This document shows positions 14,591-25,619 of a stretch of DNA of 47,874 nucleotides, one piece after another. Source of the DNA: Mycobacterium sp. (GTDB taxonomy: Bacteria; Actinomycetota; Actinomycetes; Mycobacteriales; Mycobacteriaceae). How positions within the stretch are numbered: position 1 is the stretch's first letter; each line of letters starts with the position of its first letter. The position numbers and the translations under genes are program-made. Under the pieces are notes generated by a model. The model searched no databases. It was given only the letters and a program-made list of their open reading frames with translations, and had not been told where the DNA came from. The DNA lies in contig NZ_JAICZA010000017.1 in assembly GCF_025933915.1 (NCBI RefSeq), positions 1 through 47,874 of the forward strand. Reading direction: 5' to 3'.

Positions 14591-16009
14591 CTAGACGTCA
14601 TCCTCCCCGATCCGGTGGACATGGATCAGGTTGGTCGACCCTACTGTGCCAGGTGGCGCGCCGGCGACGATGACCACCAGGTCACCACGCTTGTAGCGAC
14701 CGAGCTCCAGCAGCGACTTGTCGACCTGGCGGATCATGCCGTCGGTGGAGGTCATCATCGCGACGATGAACGTCTCGGTGCCCCAGGTCATGGCCAGCTG
14801 GCTGCGCACCTCCGGCCACGCGGTGAAGGCCAGCAGCGGCAGCGGTGTGTGCAGGCGAGCGAGTCGCTTGACCGTGTCCCCGGACTGGGTGAACGCGACC
14901 AGCGCCTTGGCGTCGAGGCGCTCGCCGATGTCGCGGGCCGCATACGAGATCACCCCGCGTTTGGTGCGTGGCACGTGCGTGAGCGGCGGGGCCGCCGTGG
15001 AATTGTCCTCGACCGCGCAGATGATGCGTGACATGGTCCGCACGGCGGCCAGCGGATACTTGCCCACCGAGGTCTCCCCGGACAGCATCACCGCGTCGGC
15101 GCCGTCGAGGACGGCGTTGGCGACGTCGGAGGCCTCCGCCCGGGTCGGCCGTGAGTTCTCGATCATCGAATCGAGCATCTGGGTGGCGACGATGACCGGT
15201 TTCGCGTTTTCCCGGGCCATCTGGATGGCCCGCTTCTGCACCAACGGAACCTCTTCCAGAGGCAGCTCGACACCGAGGTCGCCGCGGGCCACCATGATCG
15301 CGTCGAAGGCCAGCACGATGGCTTCAAGATTGTCGACGGCTTCCGGTTTTTCCAGCTTGGCGATCACCGGTACACGCCGGCCGACCCGGTCCATCACGTC
15401 GTGCACCAACTCGACGTCGGCCGGCGAACGCACGAACGAGAGCGCCACGAGGTCGACACCGAGGTCCAGCGCGAAGGTGAGGTCCTCGATGTCCTTCTCC
15501 GACAAGGCCGGTGCGGAGACGTTCATCCCGGGCAGCGAGATGCCCTTGTTGTTGCTCACCGGGCCACCCTCGACGACCGTGCAGACGACGTCGTCGCCCT
15601 CGATCTTGTCGACCACCAGGCACACCTTGCCGTCGTCGACCAACACCCGGTCACCGGGCGAGGCGTCCTCGGCCAGTCTTTTGTAGGTGGTCGACACCCG
15701 GTCGTGGCTGCCTTCGCAGTCGGCGACGGTGATCCGGACCGTTTCACCGTCGGCCCAGTAAGTGGGGCCGGTGGCGAAGCGCCCCAGCCGTATCTTGGGC
15801 CCCTGCAAATCGGCCAGCACACCGACGGCGCGCCCGGTGGCGTCGGAGGCGACCCGAACCCGTTCGTAGGCGGCTTTGTGATCGGAGTAATCACCGTGGC
15901 TGAAGTTCAACCGGGCGACGTCCATGCCGGCCTCAACCAGCGCCAGAATCAACTCGTCCGAATTGGTCGCAGGCCCAAGGGTGCAGACGATCTTTCCGCG
16001 TCTACTCAC
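14591..16009 (-). CDS. pyk: Pyruvate kinase
   Basis: 472 residues with the full family pattern: RRGKIVCTLGPATNS at the start, ARLNFSHGDYSDH, the catalytic Lys in VIAKLEKPEAVDN, and the metal and phosphate-binding MVARGDLGVELPLEEV. It converts phosphoenolpyruvate and ADP to pyruvate and ATP, the last step of glycolysis, and is usually allosteric through the C-terminal domain seen here from about residue 340. The start is GTG 16009; the -10 box TATGCT lies 8 nt upstream and there is no Shine-Dalgarno, so the mRNA may be leaderless. The only pyruvate kinase in the window. Confidence 0.97.
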   Translation of the reverse strand: MSRRGKIVCTLGPATNSDELILALVEAGMDVARLNFSHGDYSDHKAAYERVRVASDATGRAVGVLADLQGPKIRLGRFATGPTYWADGETVRITVADCEGSHDRVSTTYKRLAEDASPGDRVLVDDGKVCLVVDKIEGDDVVCTVVEGGPVSNNKGISLPGMNVSAPALSEKDIEDLTFALDLGVDLVALSFVRSPADVELVHDVMDRVGRRVPVIAKLEKPEAVDNLEAIVLAFDAIMVARGDLGVELPLEEVPLVQKRAIQMARENAKPVIVATQMLDSMIENSRPTRAEASDVANAVLDGADAVMLSGETSVGKYPLAAVRTMSRIICAVEDNSTAAPPLTHVPRTKRGVISYAARDIGERLDAKALVAFTQSGDTVKRLARLHTPLPLLAFTAWPEVRSQLAMTWGTETFIVAMMTSTDGMIRQVDKSLLELGRYKRGDLVVIVAGAPPGTVGSTNLIHVHRIGEDDV

Positions 16010-16017
16010 GCCGACCC

Positions 16018-16023
16018 AGCATA
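16018..16023 (-). promoter_or_regulatory. -10 box for pyruvate kinase
   Basis: On the minus strand this reads TATGCT, matching TANNNT, with 8 nt to the GTG start. The transcript would begin at or within a base or two of the start codon. Confidence 0.45.
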
Positions 16024-16074
16024 GTCGCGTGCAACCCCCACGGCCCGCACATAACGCCGCCGCGCAGTGTGCTT

Positions 16075-16548
16075 TTACCCACCGAGAACGGTCGGAATCA
16101 ACGGAAAGGCGGGCAGGTTACGCAGAATCGTCCATCCGATCGTCGCGACCACGACCGTCAGCAACGCCGGTCGCGACAATGATGATTTGCCGCGTGCTCG
16201 GCGAACCAGCAGCCACGCGGCCAGCACCGGGATCCCGACCAGCACGAAGACGTTGTCGTGGACAGCGGCCACCAGGTCACCGTGCACCACGTCATGCGTC
16301 ATCCGCAGCCCGCCGCAAAACGGGCAATTCCAGCCGGTGAGCAATTTGAACGGACACGGCGGATAGATCGACGCGGGGTTGTGCGGGTCGGCCAGTCCGA
16401 CATAGCCGAGCGCGCCGCCCAGCACGAGGCCCGTCCCGGCGCCGATATAGCCGAGACGACGACGCACGCCGTGTGGGCCGGCCTGCGCGAGTGGATGAGG
16501 TTGCATCACCGAACGGCTGACCTTGCGTTGGTCACAGTCTTCGAGCAT
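16075..16548 (-). CDS. DUF2752 membrane protein (Rv1616-like)
   Basis: A 157-residue membrane protein with the DUF2752 signature: CPFKLLTGWNCPFCGGLRMTHDVVHGDL, that is, a Cys-Pro-x-Lys helix start, then a CPxCG motif before the arginine. The cysteine pair is probably on the outer membrane face, but the role of the family is unknown. About three to four helices are present. ATG 16548 is chosen because GAGGAA lies 6 nt upstream; an alternative ATG at 16506 would remove 14 residues. It lies between lgt and pykA on the same strand. Confidence 0.85.
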   Translation of the reverse strand: MLEDCDQRKVSRSVMQPHPLAQAGPHGVRRRLGYIGAGTGLVLGGALGYVGLADPHNPASIYPPCPFKLLTGWNCPFCGGLRMTHDVVHGDLVAAVHDNVFVLVGIPVLAAWLLVRRARGKSSLSRPALLTVVVATIGWTILRNLPAFPLIPTVLGG

Positions 16549-16615
16549 GCCAGATTCCTCGTGCCCCGCCGCGTGAAACGGGCACGTCCGTCGTTAGTGG
16601 GTAGTTGGCGGGTAG

Positions 16616-18193
16616 TCAGCGGCCCGACAGTCGGTTCCGCAGCCGCGAGCCCCATCGCCGCCGGGTTTCGGGTTGATCCGAGGTGCTTTCGGCGGCGGGC
16701 TCTTCAGTGTCGGGTTGTTCGCTTTCGGCCTCCGGTTCCTCGGATTCGGAATCCTCTGGTTCCGCTTCGGCTTCGGGCTGGCCGTCTTTCGCCTCGGGCT
16801 GTTCCGCTTGCGGCTCTTCAACTTCCGCTTCGGCTTCCGGATCCGAGATCTCCACCTCGTCGGCCTCGGATTCCTCGGCCTCGGCCTCGTCGGCTATCGC
16901 CTCGGCTTCCGGTTCATCAGCTCCCGTCGTGGCCTCGGCCTGTTCGGCTTGCGGCTCTTCAACTTCCGGCTCGGCTTCCGGCTCCCCGACCTCCAGCTCG
17001 TCGGCCTCGGATTCCTCGGCCTCGGCCTCGTCGGCTATCGCCTCACCCAAGGACTCTTGCCCCTCCGCTTCGTCCTCGGGCTGTTCGATCTCGGCTTCGC
17101 CGGGCTCCGCCTCGGTGAGCGCCGCCGCCTGGACCGTTTCCGGCTCCTCGGCTTCCGGTTCTTCGGCCGTCGTGTCGGCGGCTTCGGCGGGTCCCGCCGA
17201 AGCCGATTCGGTCGGCGCATCATCAGCGCCGGCTGCCGCGCCCACCGCACCGGCAGCGGCCGCCGCCGCCGCAACGGTGGCCGGCTCCTCCGCGGGCTCG
17301 GGTTCCGCGGATTCCTCGTCGACGTATTGGTTTCCGCGCAGGCTCTCCGGATCTTCGCGACCCTTGGGCGCCGCCATGAGGTACACCACGGCCCCGATGA
17401 ACACGAAAGTCGATGTGAACGAATTGATCCGGATGCCCGCGATGTGGGTTGCGGTGTCGTCGCGCAGCAACTCCACACAGAAGCGCCCGACGCAGTAGCC
17501 GGCCACATAGAGCGCGAACAGTCGGCCGTGCCCCAGCGTGAGTCGCCGGTCCGCGTAGATCAAAGCGACGAAAATCAGGACGTTCCAGATCAATTCGTAC
17601 AGGAATGTCGGCTGCACGACGAGTGCGACCTGGCCCGTGGAGATGCCGTCCAGCGAATGCGGGTCGATGTATCCCGAGGGGTCTCGGCGGTAGAAGATCT
17701 CCAGCCCCCACGGCAGCGTGGTTTCGCGGCCGTAGAGCTCCTGATTGAAGTAGTTACCGAGCCGACCGATGGCCTGCGCCAAAATGACTCCCGGGGCGAG
17801 CGCGTCAGCGAAGGCCGGCAGCGGAATGCCGTGCCGCCGGCACCCGATCCACGCGCCGACGGCACCGAGCGCCACCGCACCCCAGATGCCCAGGCCGCCG
17901 TCCCAGATCCGGATCGCCGCCCCGAGTCCGGCGCCGCCCGGGCCCCAATAGGTTCGCCAGTCGGTGGCCAGGTGATAGAGCCGGCCACCGATCAACCCGA
18001 ACGGCACGGTCCACAGCGCGATGTCATAGATCACGCCGCGCTCACCGCCGCGCGCCTCCCAGCGCCGGTCGCCGATCAGCAGGGCGGCGACGATACCGGC
18101 GATGATGAACAGCGCGTAGGCCCGGATGGGTAGCGGCCCCAGATGCCAGACACCCTGCGACGGGCTCGGAAAATAGGCGAGCAGCTTCGTCAC
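16616..18193 (-). CDS. lgt: Prolipoprotein diacylglyceryl transferase with a long acidic C-terminal tail
   Basis: Residues 1-285 form the usual seven-helix Lgt, which moves diacylglycerol from phosphatidylglycerol to the lipobox cysteine of prolipoproteins. The signature GRLGNYFNQELYG gives Arg144, Asn147 and Glu152. From about residue 286 to 525 the protein is an extremely acidic, Ala/Glu/Pro-rich tail, ending in a basic patch (RRRWGSRLRNRLSGR). Two near-identical stretches (about 384-421 and 431-468) both begin AIADEAEAEESEADE; at DNA level the copies are 141 bp apart. The tail is cytoplasmic if the last helix ends inside. Mycobacterial Lgt proteins are known to have tails, but its function is unknown. 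GTG 18193 overlaps the trpA stop as GTGA. No TetR-like or other partner is implied. Confidence 0.93.
   Translation of the reverse strand: MTKLLAYFPSPSQGVWHLGPLPIRAYALFIIAGIVAALLIGDRRWEARGGERGVIYDIALWTVPFGLIGGRLYHLATDWRTYWGPGGAGLGAAIRIWDGGLGIWGAVALGAVGAWIGCRRHGIPLPAFADALAPGVILAQAIGRLGNYFNQELYGRETTLPWGLEIFYRRDPSGYIDPHSLDGISTGQVALVVQPTFLYELIWNVLIFVALIYADRRLTLGHGRLFALYVAGYCVGRFCVELLRDDTATHIAGIRINSFTSTFVFIGAVVYLMAAPKGREDPESLRGNQYVDEESAEPEPAEEPATVAAAAAAAGAVGAAAGADDAPTESASAGPAEAADTTAEEPEAEEPETVQAAALTEAEPGEAEIEQPEDEAEGQESLGEAIADEAEAEESEADELEVGEPEAEPEVEEPQAEQAEATTGADEPEAEAIADEAEAEESEADEVEISDPEAEAEVEEPQAEQPEAKDGQPEAEAEPEDSESEEPEAESEQPDTEEPAAESTSDQPETRRRWGSRLRNRLSGR
16791..17044. repeat. Direct repeat inside the lgt tail (141-bp spacing)
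   Basis: Two copies of about 113 bp, at 16791-16903 and 16931-17044, start with similar GCTTGCGGCTCTTCAACTTC blocks and end with the same CTCGTCGGCTATCGCCTC. The spacing of 141 bp is 47 codons, so copy-number change keeps the reading frame. Confidence 0.75.
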
Positions 18194-19005
18194 GACGCGG
18201 CCGCCCTCTGCCGGACACCTGCGGCGAGTTCCTCAGTCAATGCGCGCAATGCGGTCAAACCCCCGTCTCCCAGCGCTGACACCAGCGCGGACCCGACAAT
18301 GACACCGTCGGCGTAGCCGCCGATCTCGGCGGCTTGCTCTCGCGACCGAACTCCCAGCCCGACACCGACGGGGATGTCCGATATCTCCTTGACCCTGCCC
18401 ACCAACTCGGGTGCGGCATGCGACACCACGTCGCGCGCTCCCGTCACACCCATCGTCGACGCCGCGTAGACGAATCCGCGCGATGCCTCGACCGTCATCG
18501 CCAAGCGCTGCGGCGTCGATGGCGGCGCCACCAGAAAAATCCGGTCCAACCCATGCTCCTCGGACGCCGCCAGCCACTGCCCGGCTTCGTCGGGGATGAG
18601 ATCGGGAGTGATCAGCCCGTATCCGCCGGCCGATGCCAGGTCGCGGGCGAAGGCGTCAATTCCATAGCGCAACACGGGGTTCCAGTAGGTCATCACCACG
18701 GCATGCCCGCCGGCCGCACTGATCGCCTCGACCGCGGCCAGGGTGTCGCGGACGCGCACCCCGGCGTGCAGCGCGGCCTCGGTGGCCTTGGCGATCGTCG
18801 GGCCGTCCATGCCGGGGTCTGAATACGGCACCCCGACTTCGACGATGTCGCAACCCGATTCGACCAGCGCGATCATCGCGTCCAGGGACGTCGGCACATC
18901 CGGGTAGCCGGTGGGCAGATAACCGATCAGCGCCGCCCGACTGTCCTTGCGGCACACGTCGAAGATCGGCTCGAGCCTGCTCGTTTCGCTCTGCTTGACG
19001 GTCAT
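18190..19005 (-). CDS. trpA: Tryptophan synthase alpha chain
   Basis: 271 residues. The TIM-barrel alpha subunit cleaves indole-3-glycerol phosphate to indole and glyceraldehyde-3-phosphate. The catalytic pair is visible: Glu56 in [12 protein letters not shown] and Asp67 in GMDGP; phosphate-binding GLGVRSREQ and VIVGSALV follow. ATG 19005 overlaps the trpB stop as ATGA. The frame extends far upstream into trpB, which is a shadow. The stop overlaps the lgt start, so lgt is probably translated from the same message. Confidence 0.97.
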   Translation of the reverse strand: MTVKQSETSRLEPIFDVCRKDSRAALIGYLPTGYPDVPTSLDAMIALVESGCDIVEVGVPYSDPGMDGPTIAKATEAALHAGVRVRDTLAAVEAISAAGGHAVVMTYWNPVLRYGIDAFARDLASAGGYGLITPDLIPDEAGQWLAASEEHGLDRIFLVAPPSTPQRLAMTVEASRGFVYAASTMGVTGARDVVSHAAPELVGRVKEISDIPVGVGLGVRSREQAAEIGGYADGVIVGSALVSALGDGGLTALRALTEELAAGVRQRAAAS

Positions 19006-20270
19006 CGGTCGCTGGATCCCAACAGCCCAAACCATTTCGCGGCCGTCTCGACGTCCTTGTCCCCGCGCCCGGACAGGTTCACCACGACGATCGCGCCCCT
19101 GCCCAACTCGGGTCCCAGCGTCAGCGCCCCGGCCACCGCGTGCGCGGATTCGATGGCCGGGATGATTCCTTCGGTGCGGCACAGCGTGCGAAACGCATCC
19201 ATCGCCTCGGAGTCGGTGATGGGGCGGTACTCGGCGCGTCCGGTCTCGCGCAGCCACGCATGTTCCGGGCCCACCCCCGGGTAATCGAGACCCGCTGAGA
19301 TGGAATGGGATTCGATGGTCTGGCCGTCGTCGTCCTGCAGCAGGTAGGAGAACGATCCCTGAAACGCCCCGGGCGAACCGCCGCTGAAAGTCGCGGCGTG
19401 CCTTCCGGTTTCGACGCCGTCGCCGGCCGCCTCGAATCCGATCAGCCGCACGCCGGGATCGTCGATGAACGGGTGGAAAATTCCGATCGCGTTGGATCCG
19501 CCTCCGATACAGGCCACCACCGCGTCGGGCAGCCGGCCCGCCTGGGACTGGATCTGGGCGCGCGTCTCGAGGCCGATGATGCGCTGAAAATCGCGCACCA
19601 TGGCGGGAAACGGATGCGGTCCGGCCGCGGTGCCGAAACAGTAGAAGGTGTTGTCGGCATTGGTAACCCAATCCCGGAACGCTTCGTTGATGGCATCCTT
19701 GAGCGTCTTCGAACCGCTCTGGACGGAGACGACCGTGGCTCCCAGCAACCGCATGCGTGCCACGTTGAGCGCCTGGCGCTCGGTGTCCACGGCGCCCATG
19801 TAGATCACACAGTCCAGGCCGAGCAAGGCGCACGCGGTGGCGGTCGCAACGCCGTGCTGGCCGGCCCCGGTCTCGGCGATCACCCGTTTCTTGCCCATGC
19901 GCTGGGCCAGCAACGCCTGACCGAGCACGTTGTTGATCTTGTGAGAACCGGTGTGGTTCAGATCTTCTCGCTTGAGGAAGATGCGGGCGCCGGCCTGCTC
20001 GGACAGCCGTGGCGCCTCATACAGTGGCGACGGCCGGCCAGCGTAATGCGCCTGCAGATAATCCAGGGTGTCCAGGAAGTCCTGGTTGACGCGTTCCTTC
20101 TCGTAAGCGGCGGTGACCTCTTCGATCACCGCCATCAAGGCTTCGGCGACGTAGCGGCCGCCGTACACGCCGAAATGGCCGCCCGCATCGGGTTCGTGAC
20201 GGGTGGGTTCGGCGATGGCTGCGCTCGGAAGTGGAAGGTCCGGGCGGGACTGCTGGGAGATGCCCACCAT
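19002..20270 (-). CDS. trpB: Tryptophan synthase beta chain
   Basis: 422 residues; a PLP enzyme that joins indole, channelled from TrpA, with serine. The PLP lysine is Lys111 in [13 protein letters not shown], and the PLP phosphate loop is GGGSNAIG. The N terminus [12 protein letters not shown] is typical of the family. ATG 20270 gives the usual mycobacterial length; TTG 20276 two codons earlier is possible. It follows trpC with a 73-nt gap in which I see no clear attenuator, and overlaps trpA by 4 nt. Confidence 0.97.
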   Translation of the reverse strand: MVGISQQSRPDLPLPSAAIAEPTRHEPDAGGHFGVYGGRYVAEALMAVIEEVTAAYEKERVNQDFLDTLDYLQAHYAGRPSPLYEAPRLSEQAGARIFLKREDLNHTGSHKINNVLGQALLAQRMGKKRVIAETGAGQHGVATATACALLGLDCVIYMGAVDTERQALNVARMRLLGATVVSVQSGSKTLKDAINEAFRDWVTNADNTFYCFGTAAGPHPFPAMVRDFQRIIGLETRAQIQSQAGRLPDAVVACIGGGSNAIGIFHPFIDDPGVRLIGFEAAGDGVETGRHAATFSGGSPGAFQGSFSYLLQDDDGQTIESHSISAGLDYPGVGPEHAWLRETGRAEYRPITDSEAMDAFRTLCRTEGIIPAIESAHAVAGALTLGPELGRGAIVVVNLSGRGDKDVETAAKWFGLLGSSDR

Positions 20271-20343
20271 CACCAAGGCTCTACGCGGGGATGGCTCATG
20301 GGGTTCAACGTATCAGCGCAGGGGCTCTTCAGTGACGTAGCGA

Positions 20344-21162
20344 CTAGCGAGCCGGTTTCGGACAGGACGGATGGGTGCCGGCGGTAACCAGGTCGGCAAC
20401 CGCGGCGCGCGGGTCACCGCTTTTGACCAGACCTTCGCCGACCAATACGGCGTCGGCGCCCGCGCCGGCATACGCCAGCAGGTCTCCGGTTCCGCGGACA
20501 CCGGATTCGGCGATCCTGATCACCTTGCTGGGCAGCCCGGGAGCGATGCGCGCGAAGCAGTCCCGGTCCACCGCCAGCGTGGCTAGATCGCGGGCGTTGA
20601 CGCCGATTACGTTGGCCCCGGCCTTGAGCGCCCGATCGGCTTCCTCTTCGGTATGCACCTCGACGAGTGCCGTCATGCCCAGCGATTCGGTGCGGTCCAG
20701 CATCGACACCAATGCCGACTGCTCCAGCGCGGCCACGATGAGCAGCAACATGTCGGCGCCGTGCGCACGCGCTTCGTGGATTTGATACGGCTGCACGACA
20801 AAGTCTTTGCGCAAAATCGGTATCGAGACCGCCGCGCGAACCGCATCGAGGTCGTCAAGCGAACCGTGAAAGCGGCGCTCCTCGGTCAAGACGCTGATGA
20901 TGCGCGCGCCGCCGTCTTCATAGGCCCTGGCCAGTTTGGCCGGATCGGCAATGGCCGCCAGGGAACCCGCCGACGGGCTGGCGCGCTTGACTTCGGCGAT
21001 GACACCGATTCCGGGCTCGCGCAAGGCGGCCATCACGTCGCGTGGCGGTGGCGCGGCCGCCGCGGCGGCTTTGATCTCGGACAGGCTGACCAGGGATTCG
21101 CGCGCGGCGACATCGGCCCGGACTCCTTCGAGGATGGAGTCAAGCACGGTTGCCGGACTCAT
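20344..21162 (-). CDS. trpC: Indole-3-glycerol phosphate synthase
   Basis: 272 residues; a TIM barrel that cyclises carboxyphenylaminodeoxyribulose phosphate to indoleglycerol phosphate. Signature residues: Glu57 and Lys59 in [12 protein letters not shown], the catalytic Lys in [12 protein letters not shown], and [11 protein letters not shown] near the end. It is a stand-alone trpC, with no fused trpF, unlike enterobacteria. ATG 21162 begins [10 protein letters not shown], as in other mycobacteria. It lies 112 nt after the Trp-associated membrane gene. Confidence 0.96.
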   Translation of the reverse strand: MSPATVLDSILEGVRADVAARESLVSLSEIKAAAAAAPPPRDVMAALREPGIGVIAEVKRASPSAGSLAAIADPAKLARAYEDGGARIISVLTEERRFHGSLDDLDAVRAAVSIPILRKDFVVQPYQIHEARAHGADMLLLIVAALEQSALVSMLDRTESLGMTALVEVHTEEEADRALKAGANVIGVNARDLATLAVDRDCFARIAPGLPSKVIRIAESGVRGTGDLLAYAGAGADAVLVGEGLVKSGDPRAAVADLVTAGTHPSCPKPAR

Positions 21163-21274
21163 GCCTGTCGTTTCCCTTCGCCCTGTCGCCCCGCGTCATC
21201 GGACTGCCACCCAGTTGTCCCCAGCCGATTGCGACGACGTCAATGAAGGGTAGCGGCCCGCGGCTCGCGGCCCG

Positions 21275-21947
21275 TCACCGACCCTCGGTGTCAGACTCGC
21301 CCAGCCGATCGGTCGGGTCGCGGCCCTCGTCAAGGGCGTCCCAGATCATCCGCTCCGACATTTCCGGCGTCTCCGGCCTCTTTAGGATCGCCCCGTCGGC
21401 GTCTTTGCGGCGCGCAATCGAGCGGCGCGTCGCCGGCGTCGCGTACTTCATCGCGCTCGACCGCGCCGACCCCGGGTCCGACGCGGATCGCATCAGTAAG
21501 ACGGCGGCGATCAGCGCGCACGCCGCGGCGGCCACCGTGACCCCTGCCCCCCAGTACCGCCGCTCGCTTCCGACCAGCGACATCACCGAGACGTGCGCCA
21601 GCTCGGCACCGCGGACCGCCACGTCGGGCAGCGCCCAGAGACTGATTCCCAGGTAGCCGACCGCCAGGCTGGTCGCCGCCAGCAGCCCCGCCAGCGCGCG
21701 CAGCAGCCAGCCCCGCACGGCGATGGCGGCGACGGCCGCGGCCAGCAGCAGCATCGCCAACGACAGCAGCGCCGTCGACCACGCCGCTCCGGACAAGGTC
21801 ACCTCCTTGGGCGGCCCCAGCCCGTCGAACGACCGGATCACGACCCAGGGCAGGCGCGAGGCCACCCACAGCGCCCCCGCGGCGACCACCAGGGTCACCT
21901 GGGCGATCCGGATCAACCACCGGCTGTCCAGCCGCCGCGCTCCGACC

Positions 21948-21955
<8 letters not shown>
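21275..21955 (-). CDS. Trp-region conserved membrane protein (Rv1610-like, TIGR02234 type)
   Basis: 226 residues with four membrane helices (about 17-35, 55-78, 82-103, 135-157), then a hydrophilic C-terminal tail. A protein of this type sits inside the trp cluster of many actinobacteria, but its job is unknown. The first helix is followed by [24 protein letters not shown], the conserved outer loop. The ATG at 21955 overlaps the end of trpE by 8 nt, so it is translationally coupled to anthranilate synthase. Confidence 0.85.
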
Positions 21956-23486
<1,531 letters not shown>

Positions 23487-23518
23487 CGACCCATCCTCCC
23501 AGACGCCGACGGACGGCT

Positions 23519-23578
23519 CGCGAGCGTAACGAGGCTGCGATTCCGGGCGTGGAATTTCGCAGTGTGGTTACGCTCGCG
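23519..23578. repeat. Long palindrome between trpE and the peroxiredoxin gene
   Basis: Outer arms CGCGAGCGTAAC (23519-23530) and GTTACGCTCGCG (23567-23578) are perfect complements. Inner arms CTGCGA/TCGCAG (23535-23540 and 23557-23562) and TTCC/GGAA are also complementary, with a 2-nt bulge and loop GGGCGT. It stands 33 nt upstream of trpE and 39 nt upstream of the peroxiredoxin start. It could be a REP-like element or an operator. Confidence 0.75.
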
Positions 23579-23617
23579 GGCAGGCGCCCGCCGGGCATCG
23601 GGCGTAGCGTGTCCGCC

Positions 23618-24076
23618 ATGAAACCGGGTGCGACCGTCGCCGACTTCGAACTGCCCGATCAGACCGGGACGCCGCGCAAGCTCAGCGAACTGCTGTCCGG
23701 CGGACCCGTCGTCCTGTTCTTCTACCCGGCGGCGATGACGCCCGGCTGCACCAAGGAAGCGTGTCACTTCCGCGACCTGGCCTCCGAATTCGCCGCCGTC
23801 GGCGCCAACCGGGTGGGGATCAGCGCCGATCCGGTGCCAAAGCAGGCCAAGTTCGCCGACATGCAGAAGTTCGACTACCCGCTGCTGTCGGACACCGACG
23901 GCGCCGTCGCCGCGCAGTTCGGCGTCAAACGCGGTCTGCTGGGCAAGCTGATGCCCGTCAAGCGCACCACGTTCGTCATCGACACCGACCGCACGGTGCT
24001 CGAGGTGATCTCCAGCGAATTCAACATGAACACCCACGCGGACAAGGCGCTGACGACACTGCGCGCCCGGTCCTAG
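23618..24076 (+). CDS. bcpB: Peroxiredoxin, Bcp/PrxQ type (Rv1608c, BcpB)
   Basis: A 152-residue thiol peroxidase. The catalytic region TPGCTKEACHF has peroxidatic Cys44 and, five residues on, Cys49, the resolving cysteine arrangement of atypical two-Cys PrxQ enzymes. It reduces hydroperoxides, using thioredoxin or a similar donor. The ATG at 23618 is the only start that gives the canonical MKPGATVADFELPDQTG opening; a longer open frame back to 23456 overlaps the trpE 5' end and lacks support. It is divergent from trpE and convergent with chaA. Confidence 0.93.
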   Translation: MKPGATVADFELPDQTGTPRKLSELLSGGPVVLFFYPAAMTPGCTKEACHFRDLASEFAAVGANRVGISADPVPKQAKFADMQKFDYPLLSDTDGAVAAQFGVKRGLLGKLMPVKRTTFVIDTDRTVLEVISSEFNMNTHADKALTTLRARS

Positions 24077-24089
24077 CGGTCAGGGGCCG

Positions 24090-25199
24090 TCACGGACTGA
24101 TCGCCAGGAAGATGTAGGCGGCCAGCAGCACCAGATGCACCTCGCCCTGTAGCCGGGTTGCCCGCCCGGGGACGACGGTGAGCACGCTGATTACGACGGT
24201 CAGCGCAAGCAACACCAGCTGGATGCCGCCGAGGCCGAGCACCAGCGGCCCTTTGAGCCAGATCGACGCCAGCGCGATCGCCGGGATGGTGAGGCCGATG
24301 CTGGCCATCGCCGAGCCGTAAGCCAGGTTCAGGCTGGTCTGGATGCGGCCGTTTCGCGCCGCGCGCGCCGCAGCGAGCGTCTCGGGCAGCAGCACCAGCG
24401 ACGCGATGATCACACCCACGAAGGACTGCGGGAAGCCCACCACCGTCACCGCGTGCTCGACGGCCGGTGATTCCTCCTCGGCCAGGCCCACCACCGCCAC
24501 CAGCGCGCAGAGCAGCAGCGCCAGGCTGGTCAGCGCCTGCCGGGTGCTGGGCGGCTCGGCGTGGCTTTCATCGTCGTCGAACAGGCTCTTTTGGCCCTTC
24601 TGCGCGATCGGCAGAAAGAAGTCGCGGTGCCGAACGGTCTGGGTGAACACGAACAGCAGGTACACCAAGAGGGTGGCGATCGCGGCGAAGGTGAGCTGGC
24701 TGGGCGTGAACTCCCTGCCCGGGTTGCTAGTGGTGAAGGCGGGCAGTACCAGGCTCAGCGTGGCCACCGTGGTCACGGTGGCCAGCGCGGCTCCGGCGCC
24801 TTCGGCGTTGAACAGCGTCACGCCGTCGCGTCGCGAGCCGAGCAGCAGCGACAAACCGGCGATCCCGTTGGTGGTGATCATCAGCGCGGCGAATGCGGTG
24901 TCCCTGGCCAGCGTCGCGGCCTCGTTGCCGCCGGAGGTCATCAGGGTGACGATCAGGGCGACCTCGATGATGGTGACCGCGACAGCGAGCACCAGCGACC
25001 CGAACGGCTCGCCGACCCGGTGTGCGACCACCTCCGCGTGATGCACCGCGGCGAGCACGGCGCCGACGAGAAACAGCGCAGCCACCCCGACCAGTACCGG
25101 TCCCAGCTGCTCGCCCCAGATCAATACGAGCACGACGACGGCAAACACCGGCACAACGACGTTCCAGGACAAGACGTCCCGGGACAACCATTTCGACAT
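24090..25199 (-). CDS. chaA: Cation/H+ antiporter, ChaA/CaCA family (Rv1607-like)
   Basis: 369 residues with about eleven helices in the two-fold inverted layout of Ca2+:cation antiporters. The alpha repeats carry the acidic transport residues: EPFGSLVLAVAVTIIEVALI in the first half and LVLLPETLAAARAARNGRIQ then GSAMASIGLTIP in the second. E. coli ChaA exports Ca2+, Na+ or K+ for H+; the ion here is unknown. Between the halves lies a charged loop (FDDDESHAEPPSTRQ). Start ATG 25199 has no clear Shine-Dalgarno. It lies between peroxiredoxin and the his cluster. Confidence 0.9.
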   Translation of the reverse strand: MSKWLSRDVLSWNVVVPVFAVVVLVLIWGEQLGPVLVGVAALFLVGAVLAAVHHAEVVAHRVGEPFGSLVLAVAVTIIEVALIVTLMTSGGNEAATLARDTAFAALMITTNGIAGLSLLLGSRRDGVTLFNAEGAGAALATVTTVATLSLVLPAFTTSNPGREFTPSQLTFAAIATLLVYLLFVFTQTVRHRDFFLPIAQKGQKSLFDDDESHAEPPSTRQALTSLALLLCALVAVVGLAEEESPAVEHAVTVVGFPQSFVGVIIASLVLLPETLAAARAARNGRIQTSLNLAYGSAMASIGLTIPAIALASIWLKGPLVLGLGGIQLVLLALTVVISVLTVVPGRATRLQGEVHLVLLAAYIFLAISP

Positions 25200-25271
25200 T
25201 GCCCGCCATTCTTATCTAAGTCGTGCGCCCGCGCCTGTGCAAAGCGACTCTGGACACGCCCGGTTCGCCGG

Positions 25272-25619
25272 CTAGGGCTTCGGTTCCAGGAGCACGTCGG
25301 CGTCGAAGCAGCTGTGATCGCCGGTGTGGCAGGCGCCGCCGACCTGGTCGACCGTCAACAGCACGGTGTCCCCGTCGCAGTCCAATCGCACCGAGTGCAC
25401 GTATTGGGTGTGACCGGATGTCGCTCCCTTAATCCACTGTTCGCGACGCGACCGCGAATAGTACGTCGCCTCACGGGTTTTTAGGGTGCGGGCCAGGGCC
25501 GCGTCGTCCATCCAGGCGACCATCAACACGTCGCCACTGCCGCGCTCCTGCACGACGGCGGCGATCAGGCCGTCGGCGTTGCGCTTCAGGCGCGCCGCGA
25601 TCTGCGGGTCGAGCGTCAT
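25272..25619 (-). CDS. hisI: Phosphoribosyl-AMP cyclohydrolase
   Basis: 115 residues; opens the purine ring of phosphoribosyl-AMP in histidine synthesis. Zinc ligands Cys81, Cys97 and Cys104 lie in LDCDGD and [10 protein letters not shown], as in the family, and the substrate loop [18 protein letters not shown] is present. It is a single-domain HisI, so phosphoribosyl-ATP pyrophosphatase (HisE) must be elsewhere. ATG 25619 overlaps the hisF stop as ATGA; the longer upstream frame is a shadow of hisF. Confidence 0.97.
   Translation of the reverse strand: MTLDPQIAARLKRNADGLIAAVVQERGSGDVLMVAWMDDAALARTLKTREATYYSRSRREQWIKGATSGHTQYVHSVRLDCDGDTVLLTVDQVGGACHTGDHSCFDADVLLEPKP

Noticed and set aside
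16673..18133. Long (486-codon) open frame antisense to lgt
   Set aside because: It arises from the repetitive GC-rich acidic tail and core of lgt; its protein is a Gly-Leu-Phe/Arg run with no family pattern, and lgt is clearly the real gene.
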